Notes: generated from the sequence alone by a model not told the origin. A stretch of DNA of 64,000 bases from Novosphingobium sp. TH158 (GCF_002855555.1 NZ_PKRT01000001.1:1888001-1952000), one strand, 5' to 3'. Counted from the first letter of the stretch, positions 35,139-44,843 are shown. Program-made: numbers and translations.

Positions 35139-36740
35139 GTGCTGGGAGGAATGCAGGATTGGGAAATGCGGGTCGAACATTTCGTCGATCACGCTGCGCG
35201 CGAGCATGGCACGCGCGAACTGGTAACCCGCTGGGCCGATGGCAGCGAAACGCGCACGGACTGGGCAGGCATCCGGCATGACAGCCTGAAGATGGTCCAG
35301 GCCCTGCGCCGGTTGGGCATCGGCAAGGGCGATCGCATCGCGACCCTGGCGATGAACCATCACCGGCACCTGATCACCTGGTACGGCGCGGTCGGCGTGG
35401 GCGGGATCCTGCACACCCTCAACCCGCGCCTGTTCGATGACCAGCTGGACTATATCGTCAACCATGCCGAAGACCGGGTGCTGCTCTACGATGCGGTTTT
35501 CCAGCCGATTGTGGACCGTATGCGGGATCGCTGGCCCAGCATCGAGCATTACATCTGCTTCGATTCCGATGCCCGTTCGCCGCATTTCGAGCAGTGGATC
35601 GGGGCAGAGGACGGCAATACCGGCTGGGAGCTTGGAGACGAACGCGATCCCTGCATGCTCTGCTACACCAGCGGAACCACCGGCCATCCGAAAGGCGTGC
35701 TCTATACCCACCGCTCCACCATGCTTCACGCGCTGACCAGCGTGCAGCCGTCGATCTTCGATTTCGACGCGCGCACGGTGATGCTGCCGATCGTGCCGAT
35801 GTTCCATGCGGCAAGCTGGGGCCTGCCCTGGGGCGGAGCGGCCTGCGGCGTGAAATTCGTCTTCTCCGCCACCAACGATGCCGCCGTGCTGTATGAACTG
35901 TTCAAGCGCGAGAAGGTTACTCATTCGGCCGGCGTGCCGACCGTGTGGATGGCGCTGTTCCAGCACCTCGACGCCCATGGGGGCGAGCTGGAACGGCTGC
36001 GCCACATCATCTGCGGCGGCTCCGCCATGCCGCGCGCCATGGTGGAACGCTTCATGCGCATGGGCATCAACGTTGCCCATGCCTGGGGGATGACCGAAAC
36101 GTCGCCCATCGGCACCACCGGCACAAAGCCATGGAACTGGGACGACATGGCCTTCGACGAACAGGTCGACGTCAAGGCGATGCAGGGCCGCGTGCCCTTT
36201 GGCGTTGAACTGCGCTGCGTCGACCTTGGCGATCCGGGCAAGGTCCTGCCGCGCGACGGCAAGACGTCAGGTGCGCTGCAGGTGCGCGGGCCCTGGGTGA
36301 TCAAGCGCTACTTCAAGGGCGAGACCGACGCCGCGCCCGATCCGGACCAGTGGTTCGATACCGGCGATGTTGCCGTGCTTCACCCCGATGGCACCCTGCA
36401 ACTGACCGACCGCACCAAGGACGTCATCAAGTCCGGCGGGGAATGGATCAGCTCCGTCGAGCTGGAGAACATCGCCGTGGGCTATCCCGGGGTTGCCGAA
36501 GCGGCGGCCATCGGCATTGCCCACCCCAAGTGGGACGAGCGGCCGATCCTGGTGGTGGTGAAAAAGCCGGGTGCGGAGGTTTCGGCCGAAGGGCTGGTTG
36601 CCTTCCTTGCCGACAAGGTCGCCAAGTGGTGGCTGCCCGATGCCGTGGAATTCGTCGATGAACTGCCGCACACCGGCACCGGCAAGATCAGCAAGAAGGA
36701 CCTGCGCGACCGGTTCCGCGATTACCGGCTGGCCGAATGA
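35139..36740 (+). CDS. Long-chain-type acyl-CoA synthetase (AMP-binding)
   Basis: A 533-residue adenylate-forming ligase. The AMP motif is [13 protein letters not shown], the ATP loop WGMTETSP, and the C-terminal hinge [15 protein letters not shown], with the catalytic lysine in [12 protein letters not shown] use the GTG at 35139 because [12 protein letters not shown] matches the usual MLGxMQDW start of this subgroup. It activates a carboxylic acid to its CoA ester. The convergent fimbrial operon ends 2 bases away. Confidence 0.93.
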   Translation: MLGGMQDWEMRVEHFVDHAAREHGTRELVTRWADGSETRTDWAGIRHDSLKMVQALRRLGIGKGDRIATLAMNHHRHLITWYGAVGVGGILHTLNPRLFDDQLDYIVNHAEDRVLLYDAVFQPIVDRMRDRWPSIEHYICFDSDARSPHFEQWIGAEDGNTGWELGDERDPCMLCYTSGTTGHPKGVLYTHRSTMLHALTSVQPSIFDFDARTVMLPIVPMFHAASWGLPWGGAACGVKFVFSATNDAAVLYELFKREKVTHSAGVPTVWMALFQHLDAHGGELERLRHIICGGSAMPRAMVERFMRMGINVAHAWGMTETSPIGTTGTKPWNWDDMAFDEQVDVKAMQGRVPFGVELRCVDLGDPGKVLPRDGKTSGALQVRGPWVIKRYFKGETDAAPDPDQWFDTGDVAVLHPDGTLQLTDRTKDVIKSGGEWISSVELENIAVGYPGVAEAAAIGIAHPKWDERPILVVVKKPGAEVSAEGLVAFLADKVAKWWLPDAVEFVDELPHTGTGKISKKDLRDRFRDYRLAE

Positions 36741-36742
36741 CC

Positions 36743-37735
36743 CTAGTTGTACTGCACCGTCACGCTGAGCGTGCCGGTGTAGGTTCCGGTGGTTGTCGAG
36801 GATGAAAGAGGCAGACTGCCGCCGACCTTCAGGGGTATGGTTCCCGCTGCGCCCAGCGAGCCTGAAAGCACCTGCGCGCCGTTGTGGGTCGGAATGGTGG
36901 TGACGGTCAGGCTCCCGTCCGGTCCTGTCAGCGTAACCGTCGATGGCACCGACAGGGAAACGCTCTGCCCGCCTTCGCCGCTGACCGTAAAGGCCGCTGC
37001 CCGCGGCAGGGGCGCCGAAAGGCTCGCAACGCCGATTCCACTGACCGTTACCGCATCGGTTGCCGGCGCAAGCGTGATCGTTCCCGCGCCGGTCTTGGGA
37101 GCGCTGACCCTTCCGAAGCTGAGGTCCTGCGTCTTGCTGAGCGTCAACGAGCGCAGCACCGTTGCATTGACCGATCCCGACAGCGAAATCGGCCGCGACC
37201 CGTTGAGGCGCGACACCGTGACAACAAAGCTCGACGATGCCGCGCCGCTCGCTCCTGCACCGTTGTCGCCGTTGATCGGCAGGTCATATCCCAGCCAGAA
37301 TGTCTTGCTGCCGTTGCGGCCGACCGGTCCGATGCGAAAACTGATCGAACTGCCTGTGCCGGGGGCGAGCGTGATGGTCGCAGTTGCAGCCGATGTGGAC
37401 ACGGTAAAGTTCTGCAACGCCCCGGCTCGTCCGGTCGGCGTGCCGGTGAGCGCTACCGTTACCGCAGCTTCATCGGTATTGCAGCTTGGCTGGTTGGCGC
37501 AGGAAATCGTCACTAGCGAGCGGACCGGCGCCGTACCGGAGCGCAGGCCGTTGCCCGAAAGCCGCGTAACCGTACCCGTCGAGGCACTTGCGCGAAAGGT
37601 CGTCGGGCCGGTGGCCGCAGCGACGACCGGACCCAGGTTGGCGGTGCCGATCGACGAAACGCTGAAATTCTGAGCCGCCACCGGCGATCCCCAGAGACCG
37701 ATTATCAGGAGGGCAAGGGCAAGGAGCCGCATCAT
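36743..37735 (-). CDS. Exported DUF4402-domain protein, probable fimbrial tip or minor subunit
   Basis: 330 residues with a signal peptide (to about residue 21). The C-terminal half is a DUF4402 domain: LSFGRVSAPKTGAGTITLAP through VTVSGIG and FTVSGEGGQSVS, ending in SVTVQYN. The N-terminal half is a separate Thr/Ser/Gly-rich beta domain with one Cys pair (SCANQPSC). The start overlaps the usher stop by four bases. Two-domain build and last place in the operon resemble tip adhesins; that role is inference. Confidence 0.82.
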   Translation of the reverse strand: MMRLLALALLIIGLWGSPVAAQNFSVSSIGTANLGPVVAAATGPTTFRASASTGTVTRLSGNGLRSGTAPVRSLVTISCANQPSCNTDEAAVTVALTGTPTGRAGALQNFTVSTSAATATITLAPGTGSSISFRIGPVGRNGSKTFWLGYDLPINGDNGAGASGAASSSFVVTVSRLNGSRPISLSGSVNATVLRSLTLSKTQDLSFGRVSAPKTGAGTITLAPATDAVTVSGIGVASLSAPLPRAAAFTVSGEGGQSVSLSVPSTVTLTGPDGSLTVTTIPTHNGAQVLSGSLGAAGTIPLKVGGSLPLSSSTTTGTYTGTLSVTVQYN

Positions 37736-40422
37736 TGCAGGGTCCGGCTGAACAGGATTTCGCCGGTCAGCGAACGCGCCTTGCCATCGTCGCCAATGGT
37801 GACGCGCAGAGGGCTTGCCAGGCGCATGCCCAGGCGGCGCGCCTGATCGGGATCGAGTTCCACCGTGTAGGACCCCGGCTTGACCGTATCGAAGACCAGC
37901 GAACCGTCGAACTCGGTTATGGCAGAGAGCACTTCACCCTTCTGCGGCACAAGTCGGACGAGCACGGCGGATAGTCCTGTCATCGTGCCATCCTGCTGGC
38001 GCATGTTCATGCGGATGACAAGTTCCGACGTAGGAACAAGCGGATAGAGAACCTTGACGACATTGCCGGCGCGCGGCTCGAAGGCCACGTTTTGCGGCGG
38101 CGGGGCAACGAAAACGGTGTCGGTATTGGCAATGTCGGTGCGCAGGTTTGCAACGCCGCCATCACCCAGCCCGGTCACGAAGGCACGGCCGGCGGCATCG
38201 GTGATCACCTTGCGCCCGGAACCTTGCAGCTCGACGCCGGGAACGGGATCTTCGCCTCGGTCCATGCGGCCGTTGGCATTGGCATCGAGGAAAGCCAGCA
38301 GGGCCGCGCTGCCGCCGTTGCCGGGGCCCGGCGGCGTGGCGCGATAGCGTCCGCGGAACGGATCGTAAGCCAGCCCGAAGTTCAGCTGCAGCCCCACCCG
38401 CCAGCGCTTCTGACCGGTGGAATAGTCCCCGCCCAACGTCGCATCGGCGAAGGGCAGGTGCGCGGTGAAACCGGCCTGAAGCGCATTGTCGCGCGCGGAA
38501 AAGTTGCGGCTCGCCCCCAGACGCAGGCTGTAGCGATCATTGATCGCGCGATCGGCGGTGATTGCCACGTTTTCCAGCCGCACCCCCGGCTTCAGGCGGT
38601 AATCGGCGCTCGCCCGCAGCTGCCATTTATAATCGATGAAGCGCGAGGCCGAGACGCTGCCGGTAAGGTTCTCGATTTTGCCGAACGGACCGGTACGCCG
38701 GTTGTAGTCCATGCCCATGGCCACCAGCGTGCCGGCGACCGAAGCGGTCGTGCGTGCGCGGGCCATCAAGCTGGTGCCGCCATCGGTGAACTGGGCCCGC
38801 TCGACCCGTGCTGAAACCGGCAGGCGGGCCTTGCCCGGCAGCGGCAGGGCGAAGTCCAGCGTAACCTCGTCATAGCGGCGCATGGGCCGTGAAAGATCCC
38901 AGGCCGAATTGGCTTCATCATTGAATTTGCCCGAATATTCCACGTGACGGGCAAGAAATCCGATGCCTGCGAGACGGCCGGCAGCACCGAGCGAAAGCGC
39001 GCTGCCGCCCTTCACCTGCTTGGCGAAATCGGCCTGCACCGCCATGCCCGCCAGCGATGTGCGGACCCCGGCATTGATGACATTGTGGCGATTGCCGCCA
39101 AAATCCTCGTAGCTGGCAAACCCGCCCCCCACGGTGAGGCCGGCGGTGAGGCCATGCGCCACGCTGACCACGCCGCGCACCGATCCGCGGGCCTTGTTGC
39201 TTGCCAGCTGGTTGTCTTCCGACAGGCTGATGACCGGCCGGTCCTGCAACACCACGCCCGCATCGAACTGCGTCTTGCCGGATGGAAGCTGCCCGCCGCC
39301 GACATTGACGATCCGGGTCTGCTCCAGCCGCTCGCCGCGCGGCCCATAAAGCACCAGCCGCACCACGTTGCGACCGCGCACCAGCGGCACGCCGGTGAAT
39401 TCGTAGCGACCCTGGTTGCGCGCGCCGGCAAAGCCGCTGCGCAGGATATCGTTGACGTACAGTTCGGCATCATAGCCGATCGGCAATTCGCCGCGGATGT
39501 TTATCCGCTGGAAAACACTGGATTCTTCTGTCCCAGCCGAAGTGATCACCAGGCCGGCACCGCCCGCGCTGCGCGGCCCCAGGACGAGCGCGGGGGAATA
39601 GACGTCACCCGCCGATGCCATGGTCGCTTCAAGCGGACCGAGCAGGTCGCCGCTGGCGCTGCGACGCGTCGCGGTCACGCGCGCCGAACTCGGCTTGCCC
39701 TGCATGTCGGTGGCGAACCAGCCCGAAAAGCCGGTCTTGGCGAGGTCGCCGGAGACGCGAGCCTCCATGCGCGTGATCGCCCGACCGGTGCCGCTGTCTG
39801 CGCCCAGCTCCAGGCCGACATCCACGGAGGGACGACTAACCCATTGATATGGATTGGATACTCGTAATGCATCGACACCTGCCTGCGGTGCATCCATCAG
39901 CCCGCTAAGGCGCGCGACGCGCTCGCGACGGCTCTGGATGGGAAGCTTTTCCCGCGCTGTCAGGTCGATCGCCATTTCGTCGCTCGAAACCTTGATCGCG
40001 ACTGGGAACAGCTTCGCTACCAGCGAGGCGCGCAGGTAGATGTCCGTCGCGGTCACCTTGCTGTCTGGCGGGACCAGGGCAATGACCTGTCCGCCAATCA
40101 GCGCACGACCGGCGGCGAGATCGACCGTGATGGCCCGCTGGTTCTCTCCCAGCCGTCCCGAGGCGATGCGGGCCTGCGGCTGGACGGTAAAATTGATTTC
40201 CAGCAGTCGGGAAAGTTCGCCAAGCGGGATCAGCGGATCTTCCGCATTGCCATAGGCGGCAAGCGATTCGCTAAGCGTGGCCTGATCCAGGTTCAGCGCA
40301 TAGAGAAGCAGCTGGTCGGTATCCACCGCCAGGCTTGGGGACTGCGCCGCGGCAGTCCCGCCGGCTGGCGGCATGCCCGCAAGGACAGCCGCCAGGGCAA
40401 GGGCGAACAGCTTGCGCAGCAT
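37732..40422 (-). CDS. Outer-membrane usher-like protein
   Basis: 896 residues with a signal peptide. A middle region of alternating beta strands (about 190-690) fits a 24-strand usher barrel, with VNDILRSG and GRYEFTGVPLVRGRNVVRLVLYGPRGE as plug/barrel elements. The C-terminal region contains carboxypeptidase-like beta domains (FLDANANGRMDRGEDPVPGVELQG; ELDPDQARRLGM). It would thread DUF4402 subunits, handed over by the chaperone encoded upstream, through the outer membrane. Sequence is distant from FimD, typical of alternative ushers. Confidence 0.85.
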   Translation of the reverse strand: MLRKLFALALAAVLAGMPPAGGTAAAQSPSLAVDTDQLLLYALNLDQATLSESLAAYGNAEDPLIPLGELSRLLEINFTVQPQARIASGRLGENQRAITVDLAAGRALIGGQVIALVPPDSKVTATDIYLRASLVAKLFPVAIKVSSDEMAIDLTAREKLPIQSRRERVARLSGLMDAPQAGVDALRVSNPYQWVSRPSVDVGLELGADSGTGRAITRMEARVSGDLAKTGFSGWFATDMQGKPSSARVTATRRSASGDLLGPLEATMASAGDVYSPALVLGPRSAGGAGLVITSAGTEESSVFQRINIRGELPIGYDAELYVNDILRSGFAGARNQGRYEFTGVPLVRGRNVVRLVLYGPRGERLEQTRIVNVGGGQLPSGKTQFDAGVVLQDRPVISLSEDNQLASNKARGSVRGVVSVAHGLTAGLTVGGGFASYEDFGGNRHNVINAGVRTSLAGMAVQADFAKQVKGGSALSLGAAGRLAGIGFLARHVEYSGKFNDEANSAWDLSRPMRRYDEVTLDFALPLPGKARLPVSARVERAQFTDGGTSLMARARTTASVAGTLVAMGMDYNRRTGPFGKIENLTGSVSASRFIDYKWQLRASADYRLKPGVRLENVAITADRAINDRYSLRLGASRNFSARDNALQAGFTAHLPFADATLGGDYSTGQKRWRVGLQLNFGLAYDPFRGRYRATPPGPGNGGSAALLAFLDANANGRMDRGEDPVPGVELQGSGRKVITDAAGRAFVTGLGDGGVANLRTDIANTDTVFVAPPPQNVAFEPRAGNVVKVLYPLVPTSELVIRMNMRQQDGTMTGLSAVLVRLVPQKGEVLSAITEFDGSLVFDTVKPGSYTVELDPDQARRLGMRLASPLRVTIGDDGKARSLTGEILFSRTLQ

Positions 40423-40425
40423 GGA

Positions 40426-41352
40426 TCAGAAAGCCGTGAAGCTCCCGCTGGCCATGGCCGTGCCGGGCTTCTGATCCTCGGCGAAATAGCTCACGGTCAC
40501 CGTCTCGCCCTTGCGCAGCGCGCGCAGCAGCGGAACGCCGGCGATGCGGTCGGTCACTTCGGGATAGACCGCGAGGCCGCGAACCAGGCCGACAACCTCG
40601 TTCTTGCCCGATCGCACTTCGATATTGCCATAGACGGAGCCTGTCCCGCTGCGGCGGATCGGAACGAGCAGTTCCGGCGTGCCCTTTGCAATGCTGCTGG
40701 TGATCGGACCGAGCGTAGCCTGCGCGCTGGCAGCTCCATCACGCACGATCAGCGGGATCGAAAGACCGAAGATCGACTGGATGCGAAGCACCAGTTCACC
40801 GCGCTGGGCAGCAGCGGCCTGTTCGGCGGTAAGGCCCGAATCAGCTGCGGGAACGGTGGTGACCGTCAGGTGCGAGCGGTATTCAGCGCCGCCAGCCCCT
40901 TCGGGCTGGGTCGCGCGGACCCGGATCGTCTTGCCCTGGCCGGGGCCAAGCACCAGTCGGCTCGGCGCAGCCAGCAGATAGGGCCTGGCGCTTTTCACCG
41001 TGGCGGCGGCGGCTTCGGCCTCAGGCCCTTTTTCCGCAGCGCGTGCCACGGGAACGATCTCGCCGGTCGGCAGCATGACGTTATCGACCAGCGCGACATC
41101 GACGGTAACCGCCGCGTTGCCCTGGTTGAACACGTAGACGGCTTCGGTCCGCTTGTTGGGCCCGAAGATCACGCGACGCGGGGTGATGTTGATATTGGCG
41201 GCACCAGTGGTCGGCGCGGCGGCGGCGGCGGGCGCAGAGGCAGGCGCGTCCTGCGCGGCAAGCGGAGCGGAAAACAGGCCCGCAAGGCCGGCGAATGCGA
41301 CGGTCAGGGCGCGCAACGCGGCCCGGAATGATTGAATGTTGAGCCGGTTCAT
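40426..41352 (-). CDS. Periplasmic fimbrial chaperone-like protein
   Basis: 308 residues; signal peptide, an Ala-rich linker, then an immunoglobulin-like PapD N-domain with NINITPRRVIFGPNKRTEAVYVFNQG and the later YLLAAPSRLVLGPGQGKTIRVR, the strand pair and G-strand region of chaperones. The ATG at 41352 is preceded by GGGAGA; upstream codons are not needed. It is three bases before the usher gene. Confidence 0.85.
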   Translation of the reverse strand: MNRLNIQSFRAALRALTVAFAGLAGLFSAPLAAQDAPASAPAAAAAPTTGAANINITPRRVIFGPNKRTEAVYVFNQGNAAVTVDVALVDNVMLPTGEIVPVARAAEKGPEAEAAAATVKSARPYLLAAPSRLVLGPGQGKTIRVRATQPEGAGGAEYRSHLTVTTVPAADSGLTAEQAAAAQRGELVLRIQSIFGLSIPLIVRDGAASAQATLGPITSSIAKGTPELLVPIRRSGTGSVYGNIEVRSGKNEVVGLVRGLAVYPEVTDRIAGVPLLRALRKGETVTVSYFAEDQKPGTAMASGSFTAF

Positions 41353-41392
41353 CACCAGTCTCCCCCGAAACGGTCGGCCCAGAGCCTCGCGG

Positions 41393-41833
41393 CTAATTGA
41401 ACTGGGCCAGGAACAACAGGTTGCCCGGCGCAGTGCCAAAGCCCGCAGGCTGTCGGCGCGCGCCACCGGAATCTGGCAAAGCAGGAGGATTCGCTGTCGA
41501 GGATTCGCCGGGCACGCCGAAGCTGTAAGTGGCAGCGGAAAGCACCACCACTTCTCCCGGAATCCTGTTGCTGCGGCGTTTTGTGCCCGGCCGTGCCGGG
41601 GAAACGAGCAGCGAGACCGAATCGCCGACCTGTCCTTCGAGAAACGCTCCGGAAAGCGCGTCCGTCAGCACGTCATAGGCGATGCCGGTTCCCACCGAAC
41701 GGGTTATCTCGACCAACCCGCGGGCGCTTGCCCGCTGTTCCTGGGCCTTGGCCGGAACAGCGGACAGGCTGGCGAGCGAGGCCGAAAGCAGCAGCGCCGT
41801 TGCGCGCATCTTGCCGGAACCCCGCTCGCTCAT
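41393..41833 (-). CDS. Small exported protein of the fimbrial operon
   Basis: 146 residues from the ATG at 41833 (GGAG eight bases upstream); a signal peptide ends near residue 30 (VPAKAQ). The mature part is short and Gly/Ala/Pro-rich with no domain I recognise. It lies between the pilin-like gene and the chaperone, with which it is presumably co-expressed; it might be a minor subunit. Confidence 0.65.
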   Translation of the reverse strand: MSERGSGKMRATALLLSASLASLSAVPAKAQEQRASARGLVEITRSVGTGIAYDVLTDALSGAFLEGQVGDSVSLLVSPARPGTKRRSNRIPGEVVVLSAATYSFGVPGESSTANPPALPDSGGARRQPAGFGTAPGNLLFLAQFN

Positions 41834-41864
41834 GCCCATATCTCCATGCAATCCAGGTTCTGGA

Positions 41865-42389
41865 TTACTGATAGGCAACCGTCACGTCGAAAGTGCCGGT
41901 GTATTCGCCGCTGGCCTGCGAGGCGGGCAGGCTGAAGCTGCCGCCGACGTTGATCGCCTTCGAACCGGCAGCGCCCAGGGCGTTCGACAGCGTTTCGGTC
42001 GCGCCGACGTCCGGCGAGAGCGTGACGGTGATCGTGTTCGAACCGTTGGCGAGGTCGAAAGTGCTGGGGATCGCCACGGTGACGACCTGGCCGCCTTCGC
42101 CGTCAACCGTGAAGGTGGCGTGGCTGGTGGTGATGCCGGACAGCGCAACAGCGCCCGCACCGGCAACCGTGGTGTTGCTGTTGTTGGCGATCGAAACCGT
42201 GCCGGTGCCGCTGCGCGGCTGGACAACGCGGCCGAACACGAGATCGGTGTTCTTGGTGACCGTCAGCGGACGGATGATCGTGACCGAGCCATTGGCGGTC
42301 GCGGTCGAGGTGTCGGCGGCCGACTGGGCCGAGGCCGGAGCAGCGGCAAAGCCCGCAGCAACCAGCGCAAGTGCGATGATCTTCTTCAT
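41865..42389 (-). CDS. DUF4402 exported protein, probable major fimbrial subunit
   Basis: 174 residues: signal peptide MKKIIALALVAAGFAAAPASAQ, then one DUF4402 domain (ITVTLSP, LVFGRVVQPRSGTGTVSI, FTVDGEGGQVVTV, FDVTVAYQ). It shares this domain with the C-terminal half of 36743-37735, as subunits of one fibre would. First gene of the leftward operon, preceded by a 197-base stretch of non-coding DNA; likely the most strongly expressed. Confidence 0.83.
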   Translation of the reverse strand: MKKIIALALVAAGFAAAPASAQSAADTSTATANGSVTIIRPLTVTKNTDLVFGRVVQPRSGTGTVSIANNSNTTVAGAGAVALSGITTSHATFTVDGEGGQVVTVAIPSTFDLANGSNTITVTLSPDVGATETLSNALGAAGSKAINVGGSFSLPASQASGEYTGTFDVTVAYQ

Positions 42390-42586
42390 GTAAGTCTTCG
42401 TCCCGTACTCGGGGCACGAGGCCCCAGATGAGCATCCGGGAGACACCGCCTGGTCCCACACCAGTTGTTTCGCGAAGCCCCCCCGATCGAAGCAGATCGC
42501 CCGGGGTGCCCGCGCAAACTGCGGACTTCTACTTAGGTTAAAGGACTTATCGATTGGTTAACATGCGTAAAACGCCGCAAACCGGG
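42390..42586. promoter_or_regulatory. Upstream region of the fimbrial operon
   Basis: No gene fits here. A 5-pair hairpin (GGGGC-ACGAG-GCCCC, 42411-42425) lies in the probable leader. CTACTTAGGT at 42529-42538 repeats the half-site of the inverted repeat at 55230-55247. Two GGTTAA copies lie near 42535 and 42556. I cannot assign a -35/-10 pair with confidence. Together with the relic and att features below, this accounts for the 42390-42936 gap between genes. Confidence 0.3.
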
Positions 42587-42706
42587 GGCGGCTGACCAAA
42601 GCGCCGCGCTGCCGGGACAGGCCCGCTCGGAAACGGAATGCCCGTCTCCAGCGGTGAAGGGAGGAAGCGTTGCAGGATGCGCGGCGGAGCAAATTCCGGC
42701 GCACCT
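42587..42706 (+). pseudogene. Decayed copy of the island's HGG-motif gene
   Basis: About 120 bases align by eye with 47181-47303 inside the intact HGG gene, sharing GCGCCGCGCTGCC, CTCCGGCGGTGAAGG-like and GCGTTGCAGGATGC blocks, but with substitutions and indels that break the frame. It lies just left of the 42741 att repeat, in the same order (gene fragment, then att) as at the right end of the present island. Confidence 0.6.
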
Positions 42707-42740
42707 TGGAGGCACTCTTGGGGAGCGCTCGCTATAAACT

Positions 42741-42800
42741 ATTGAAAAGATGGCGCACCCGACAGGATTCGGACCTGTGGCCTCTGCCTTCGGAGTGCAG
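42741..42800. repeat. Left attachment-site repeat (copy of tRNA-Arg 3' end)
   Basis: 60 bases matching 48020-48079 at 58 positions (differences at 42772 and 42796), same orientation. It corresponds to the 3' half of tRNA-Arg from the anticodon arm to CCA and 10 bases beyond. The rest of the tRNA is missing, so this is the island's distal repeat and not a tRNA gene. Confidence 0.85.
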
Positions 42801-42893
42801 GGAACCGGCCTAACCGTGGACAGAGCCGGACAATGAAACCCCTGAAATTGAGGCCTTCTATGTCTTGCGTCATCCCGTTTCGTCCTCCATTGT

Positions 42894-42917
42894 ATTCCGT
42901 ACAAATTCCGTACGGAA
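42894..42917. promoter_or_regulatory. Tandem ATTCCGTAC sites before the integrase
   Basis: ATTCCGTAC occurs at 42894-42902 and 42905-42913, one helical turn apart, and the second forms the perfect palindrome TTCCGTACGGAA (42906-42917). It sits 20-43 bases upstream of the integrase ATG. The same nonamer is present near the other end of the island (47986-47994). It is probably bound by the element's integrase, excisionase or regulator (inference). Confidence 0.5.
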
Positions 42918-42936
42918 CGAAAAGGGCGATCTGGCG

Positions 42937-44100
42937 ATGGCACTGGACCTCAGCAAAGTTGGTGAGCGTGACAAGCTGAAGGCAACGCGGGAACCGCACT
43001 GGCAGCGGCTGCGCGTTGGCTGCTTTCTTGGCTTTCGCCCCTCCAAGGTTGGCGGCAAAGGCGGCAACTGGATTGCCCGCGCGTACGATCAGGACGGCGG
43101 CAAGTACCGCCTGAAGGCGCTAGGCGACTTTGGCACCCTTGCCGGTAATGAGGTGTTTGCAGCGGCCAAGAAGGCCGCTGAGGCATTTGCGGAACTGGTG
43201 GAAACCGGCGGGCAGGTGCGCGCCAAGATCGAAACGGTTGCCGATGCCTGCCGGGAATATGCCAAGGGCCGAAACGAAGCGGGCAAGCGGTTTGAGCGCC
43301 ATGTTTATGACGACCCCATTGCCAAGGTGAAACTGGACAAGTTGCGCCGTCGCCACGTTGCCGAATGGCGCAAGCGGCTGGAGGAAAAGCCCGCCCTTGT
43401 GAGCCGCCGCAAGAAAGGTAAGCCGATCACCCGCGACCGGGCAGCCTCCAGCGTCAACCGCGATATGGCGGTGTTGCGGGCAGCCTTGAGCAAGGTGCTT
43501 ACCAAGGGCGCTCCGAATAGTGAGGCGGCTTGGCAAGAGGCGCTGAAGGCCGTTCCCAATGCAGACGGGCGGCGCACCCTTTACCTTGACCGCAACCAGC
43601 GCCGCGCGTTGCTCGAAAAGATGGATGCAGAGGCCGCGCCGTTTGTCCGGGCGCTCTGCCTGTTGCCCTTGCGGCCCGGCGCTCTGGCAGCCCTGAAGGC
43701 TGGCGACTTTGACAAGCGCACGGCGGAACTCACTATCGGCAAGGACAAGACCGGTAAGGCCCGGCGCATTCAACTTCCGGCAGAGGCAGCCGCATTGCTA
43801 GCCGCGCAGGCCAAGAACAAGCTGCCCGCCGCATCGCTGTTCATGCGCGCCAATGGCACGGCATGGAACAAGGATAGCTGGAAACTGCCCATTGCGGCGG
43901 CTGTGAAGGCCGCTGGCCTGCCTAGCGAGGCGACCGCGTACACCTTGCGGCACAGCACCATAACGGACCTTGTGAGCGCAGGCCTTCCCTTGCTCACCAT
44001 CGCGCAAATATCGGGCACCAGCGCCGAAATGATCGAACGGCACTACGGGCACCTTGCCAGCGATGCGGCGGTGAAGGCACTTGGGGAGTTGGTGTTGTGA
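42937..44100 (+). CDS. int: Tyrosine-type site-specific integrase
   Basis: 387 residues. The catalytic domain has Arg in LLPLRPGALAALKAGD, the box-II core YTLRHSTITDL (L-R-H) and the nucleophile region MIERHYGHL. An N-terminal SAM-like core-binding segment (about 90-200) precedes it. The start at 42937 (MALDLSKVGERDKL) follows AAGGGCG; upstream codons overlap the att region. It integrates the element into tRNA-Arg. Confidence 0.92.
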   Translation: MALDLSKVGERDKLKATREPHWQRLRVGCFLGFRPSKVGGKGGNWIARAYDQDGGKYRLKALGDFGTLAGNEVFAAAKKAAEAFAELVETGGQVRAKIETVADACREYAKGRNEAGKRFERHVYDDPIAKVKLDKLRRRHVAEWRKRLEEKPALVSRRKKGKPITRDRAASSVNRDMAVLRAALSKVLTKGAPNSEAAWQEALKAVPNADGRRTLYLDRNQRRALLEKMDAEAAPFVRALCLLPLRPGALAALKAGDFDKRTAELTIGKDKTGKARRIQLPAEAAALLAAQAKNKLPAASLFMRANGTAWNKDSWKLPIAAAVKAAGLPSEATAYTLRHSTITDLVSAGLPLLTIAQISGTSAEMIERHYGHLASDAAVKALGELVL

Positions 44101-44843
44101 CCTTTGCAAATGAAGGCGAATGGCTGGCCTTCATTGCGCGGGACCATTACCTGCCCATGATAACGCCGGAAGCCGTCGAGAGCGCGTTAAAAGACTGTGC
44201 GCCGCCCATTGTCAGCGGCAAGGACTGGGAATGGCTGGCAATGGCCGTGCGGCGCTCATTGGCATCCACTATGCAAAATGTCAGCGACAGCCCTGATCGC
44301 ACATCCAATGCAGCAATTTGCCGAGAACTGGTCGGCCTGTGTGAGCAAATTTCAGGCGCGTACATTGCCCTCCAGCGCAGGTCGAACGAGGCCGATATGC
44401 AGCTTTGGAATGTCGCCTTCAAGCAGTGGAAAGGCGTGAATGCGCTGGCGGCCGATGATGATCCAGACTTCGACTACAACCGTTTTGAACGAGCGCTTGC
44501 TGATCTTAAATGGCTTGGCGAGTTCGTCGGCCATGCAGCCGTCAACACGAAGCAGCAAAAGGCTAATTGGCGTACCACCGAAAGGAAGTTACTGCGCGTT
44601 GAGCGCGGCCATTGTTTGGCCAGGGTGTATGAATCGGCTTTCGGCATACCGATCACGGTAAACAACTGGCCAAGCGGGATGCACCGCGCGCCATCGCCGT
44701 TCATGGAGTTCTACCAGAAAATGGTGGCTCTGGCTTTCGGAGAGAGGGCAACACCAGACCTAGCGGGCATATTGAAACTAGCTCGAAGGCGGCACCTCAG
44801 CGCACCCTACGCCGTCTCGGAAGGTGAAATACCCGGCCTTTGA
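44097..44843 (+). CDS. Island protein of unknown function (248 aa)
   Basis: GTG start overlapping the integrase stop (GTGA), so translationally coupled. The sequence is soluble, mainly helical, with several Trp and charged residues (FKQWKGVNALAADDDPDFDYNRFERALADLKWLGEFVGHAA). No family recognised. Coupling to the integrase suggests a role in maintenance of the element, but nothing in the sequence shows it. Confidence 0.7.
   Translation: MTFANEGEWLAFIARDHYLPMITPEAVESALKDCAPPIVSGKDWEWLAMAVRRSLASTMQNVSDSPDRTSNAAICRELVGLCEQISGAYIALQRRSNEADMQLWNVAFKQWKGVNALAADDDPDFDYNRFERALADLKWLGEFVGHAAVNTKQQKANWRTTERKLLRVERGHCLARVYESAFGIPITVNNWPSGMHRAPSPFMEFYQKMVALAFGERATPDLAGILKLARRRHLSAPYAVSEGEIPGL

Noticed and set aside
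42411..42425. GGGGC-ACGAG-GCCCC hairpin upstream of the pilin-like gene
   Set aside because: Five pairs only, no T tract and not at an operon end. Too weak to call a terminator or riboswitch.
42751..42800. tRNA-Arg-like sequence at the left of the island
   Set aside because: Only the 3' half is present and the T loop is mutated, so no cloverleaf can form. It is an att repeat, not a tRNA gene.
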